Source of the DNA: Cacajao melanocephalus
Taxonomy: Eukaryota; Chordata; Mammalia; Primates; Pitheciidae
Reading direction: 5' to 3'
Assembly: GCA_963573385.1 (NCBI GenBank)
Contig: CAUYLG010044546.1
Coordinates: 62,001-126,000 of the forward strand
Length of the DNA: 64,000 nucleotides
The translations under genes were made by a program, and so were the position numbers. Position 1 is the first letter of the stretch, and the number at the start of each line of letters is the position of its first letter. Positions 63,641 to 64,000 of this stretch are shown one piece after another. The notes under the pieces were generated by a model. The model ran no database searches. It worked only from the letters and a program-made list of their open reading frames with translations, and was not told the DNA's origin.

Positions 63641-64000
63641 AAAAGCCCCAAAAAACTGCATACCTCAACCATCCTCAGCTTTCTGTTGAAACTGCTCTCT
63701 ATAACCCAAATGTGACAGGCAAGCAGTCCAAACCCACGCCATCTTGGCCCCTGTGACTTGTAATTTCCACCCTACCCAGACAATGTGTAAACAAATGCTT
63801 ATCTTGACTTTTTGTGAACCACTTAAGTAACAATCAGAATGTCAAAAAGTCCCCTGGCCCTCAGAATGTCTGGAGCCCCTCACCCCCACTCCCGCCCCAC
63901 ACCCTCATCTCCGCCCAGGAGGTGATTTACAGAATCTACTAGCCCTTGGAATGTCTGAAGCCCCTTACCCCCACCACCGCCGCTCACCCTCACTCCCGAG
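63641..64000. repeat. GC-rich stretch with an 85-base tandem repeat, cut by the window edge
   Basis: A unit starting 'gccctcagaatgtctggagc' (63857-63941) is repeated from 63942 as 'gcccttggaatgtctgaagc', and is cut at 64000. A shorter trace of the same motif lies near 63836. The whole may be part of an LTR that continues beyond the window; I cannot name it. Confidence 0.55.

Overview
The window is primate, almost certainly human, nuclear DNA. It is AT-rich and packed with Alu copies, L1 insertions with target-site duplications, THE1/MST/MLT1 LTRs of the MaLR group, class I ERV LTRs, a MER5-type hAT relic, and old MIR and L2 fossils. THE1 together with Alu points to an anthropoid primate. I cannot name the locus. 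I see no intact protein-coding gene, tRNA, rRNA or CRISPR array. The open frames are short and almost all lie in broken L1 reverse-transcriptase genes or cross repeat boundaries by chance.

Region by region. 1-9195 is a stack of L1s: an old sense L1 whose ORF1 end was hit by a younger antisense L1 with a 5' inversion (1890-5235), followed by a second old L1. 9196-15134 holds a 5'-truncated Alu, an old L1 carrying three Alus, and an antisense L1 carrying one Alu. 15135-26843 is mostly non-repeat sequence with MIR and L2 relics, a short L1 3' end with a doubled poly-A, one old Alu, and an unclassified CpG-bearing island near 16.6 kb. 26844-30703 has a MER5 split by an ERV1-type LTR, plus two THE1-type LTRs. 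31272-38064 is a nearly full-length antisense L1 with a tandemly repeated 5'UTR and an MST LTR inside it. 38065-44611 has MIR, an L2 split by an MST LTR, and an L1 with an internal inversion and a perfect 15-bp target duplication.

45085-47475 is a three-level nest (MST LTR in MLT1 LTR in L2) beside other relics. 47985-48595 is an Alu inside an Alu. 49242-56025 holds a solo MST LTR, MIR and L2 pieces, a complete two-LTR MaLR provirus and an MLT1 LTR. 57225-58590 is an old L1 with a deleted Alu. 58775-64000 has two MIRs, a promoter-like stretch, two LTRs, a CpG-bearing non-repeat block near 61.9 kb, an Alu, an L2 relic and a GC-rich tandem repeat cut by the window edge.

No set of genes works together here. 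The interest lies in rearranged or nested insertions and a few non-repeat islands that may be regulatory. Family names and ages come from recalled consensus patterns, not from a search. Edges of old repeats are good to a few tens of bases. Edges fixed by target duplications are good to a few bases.
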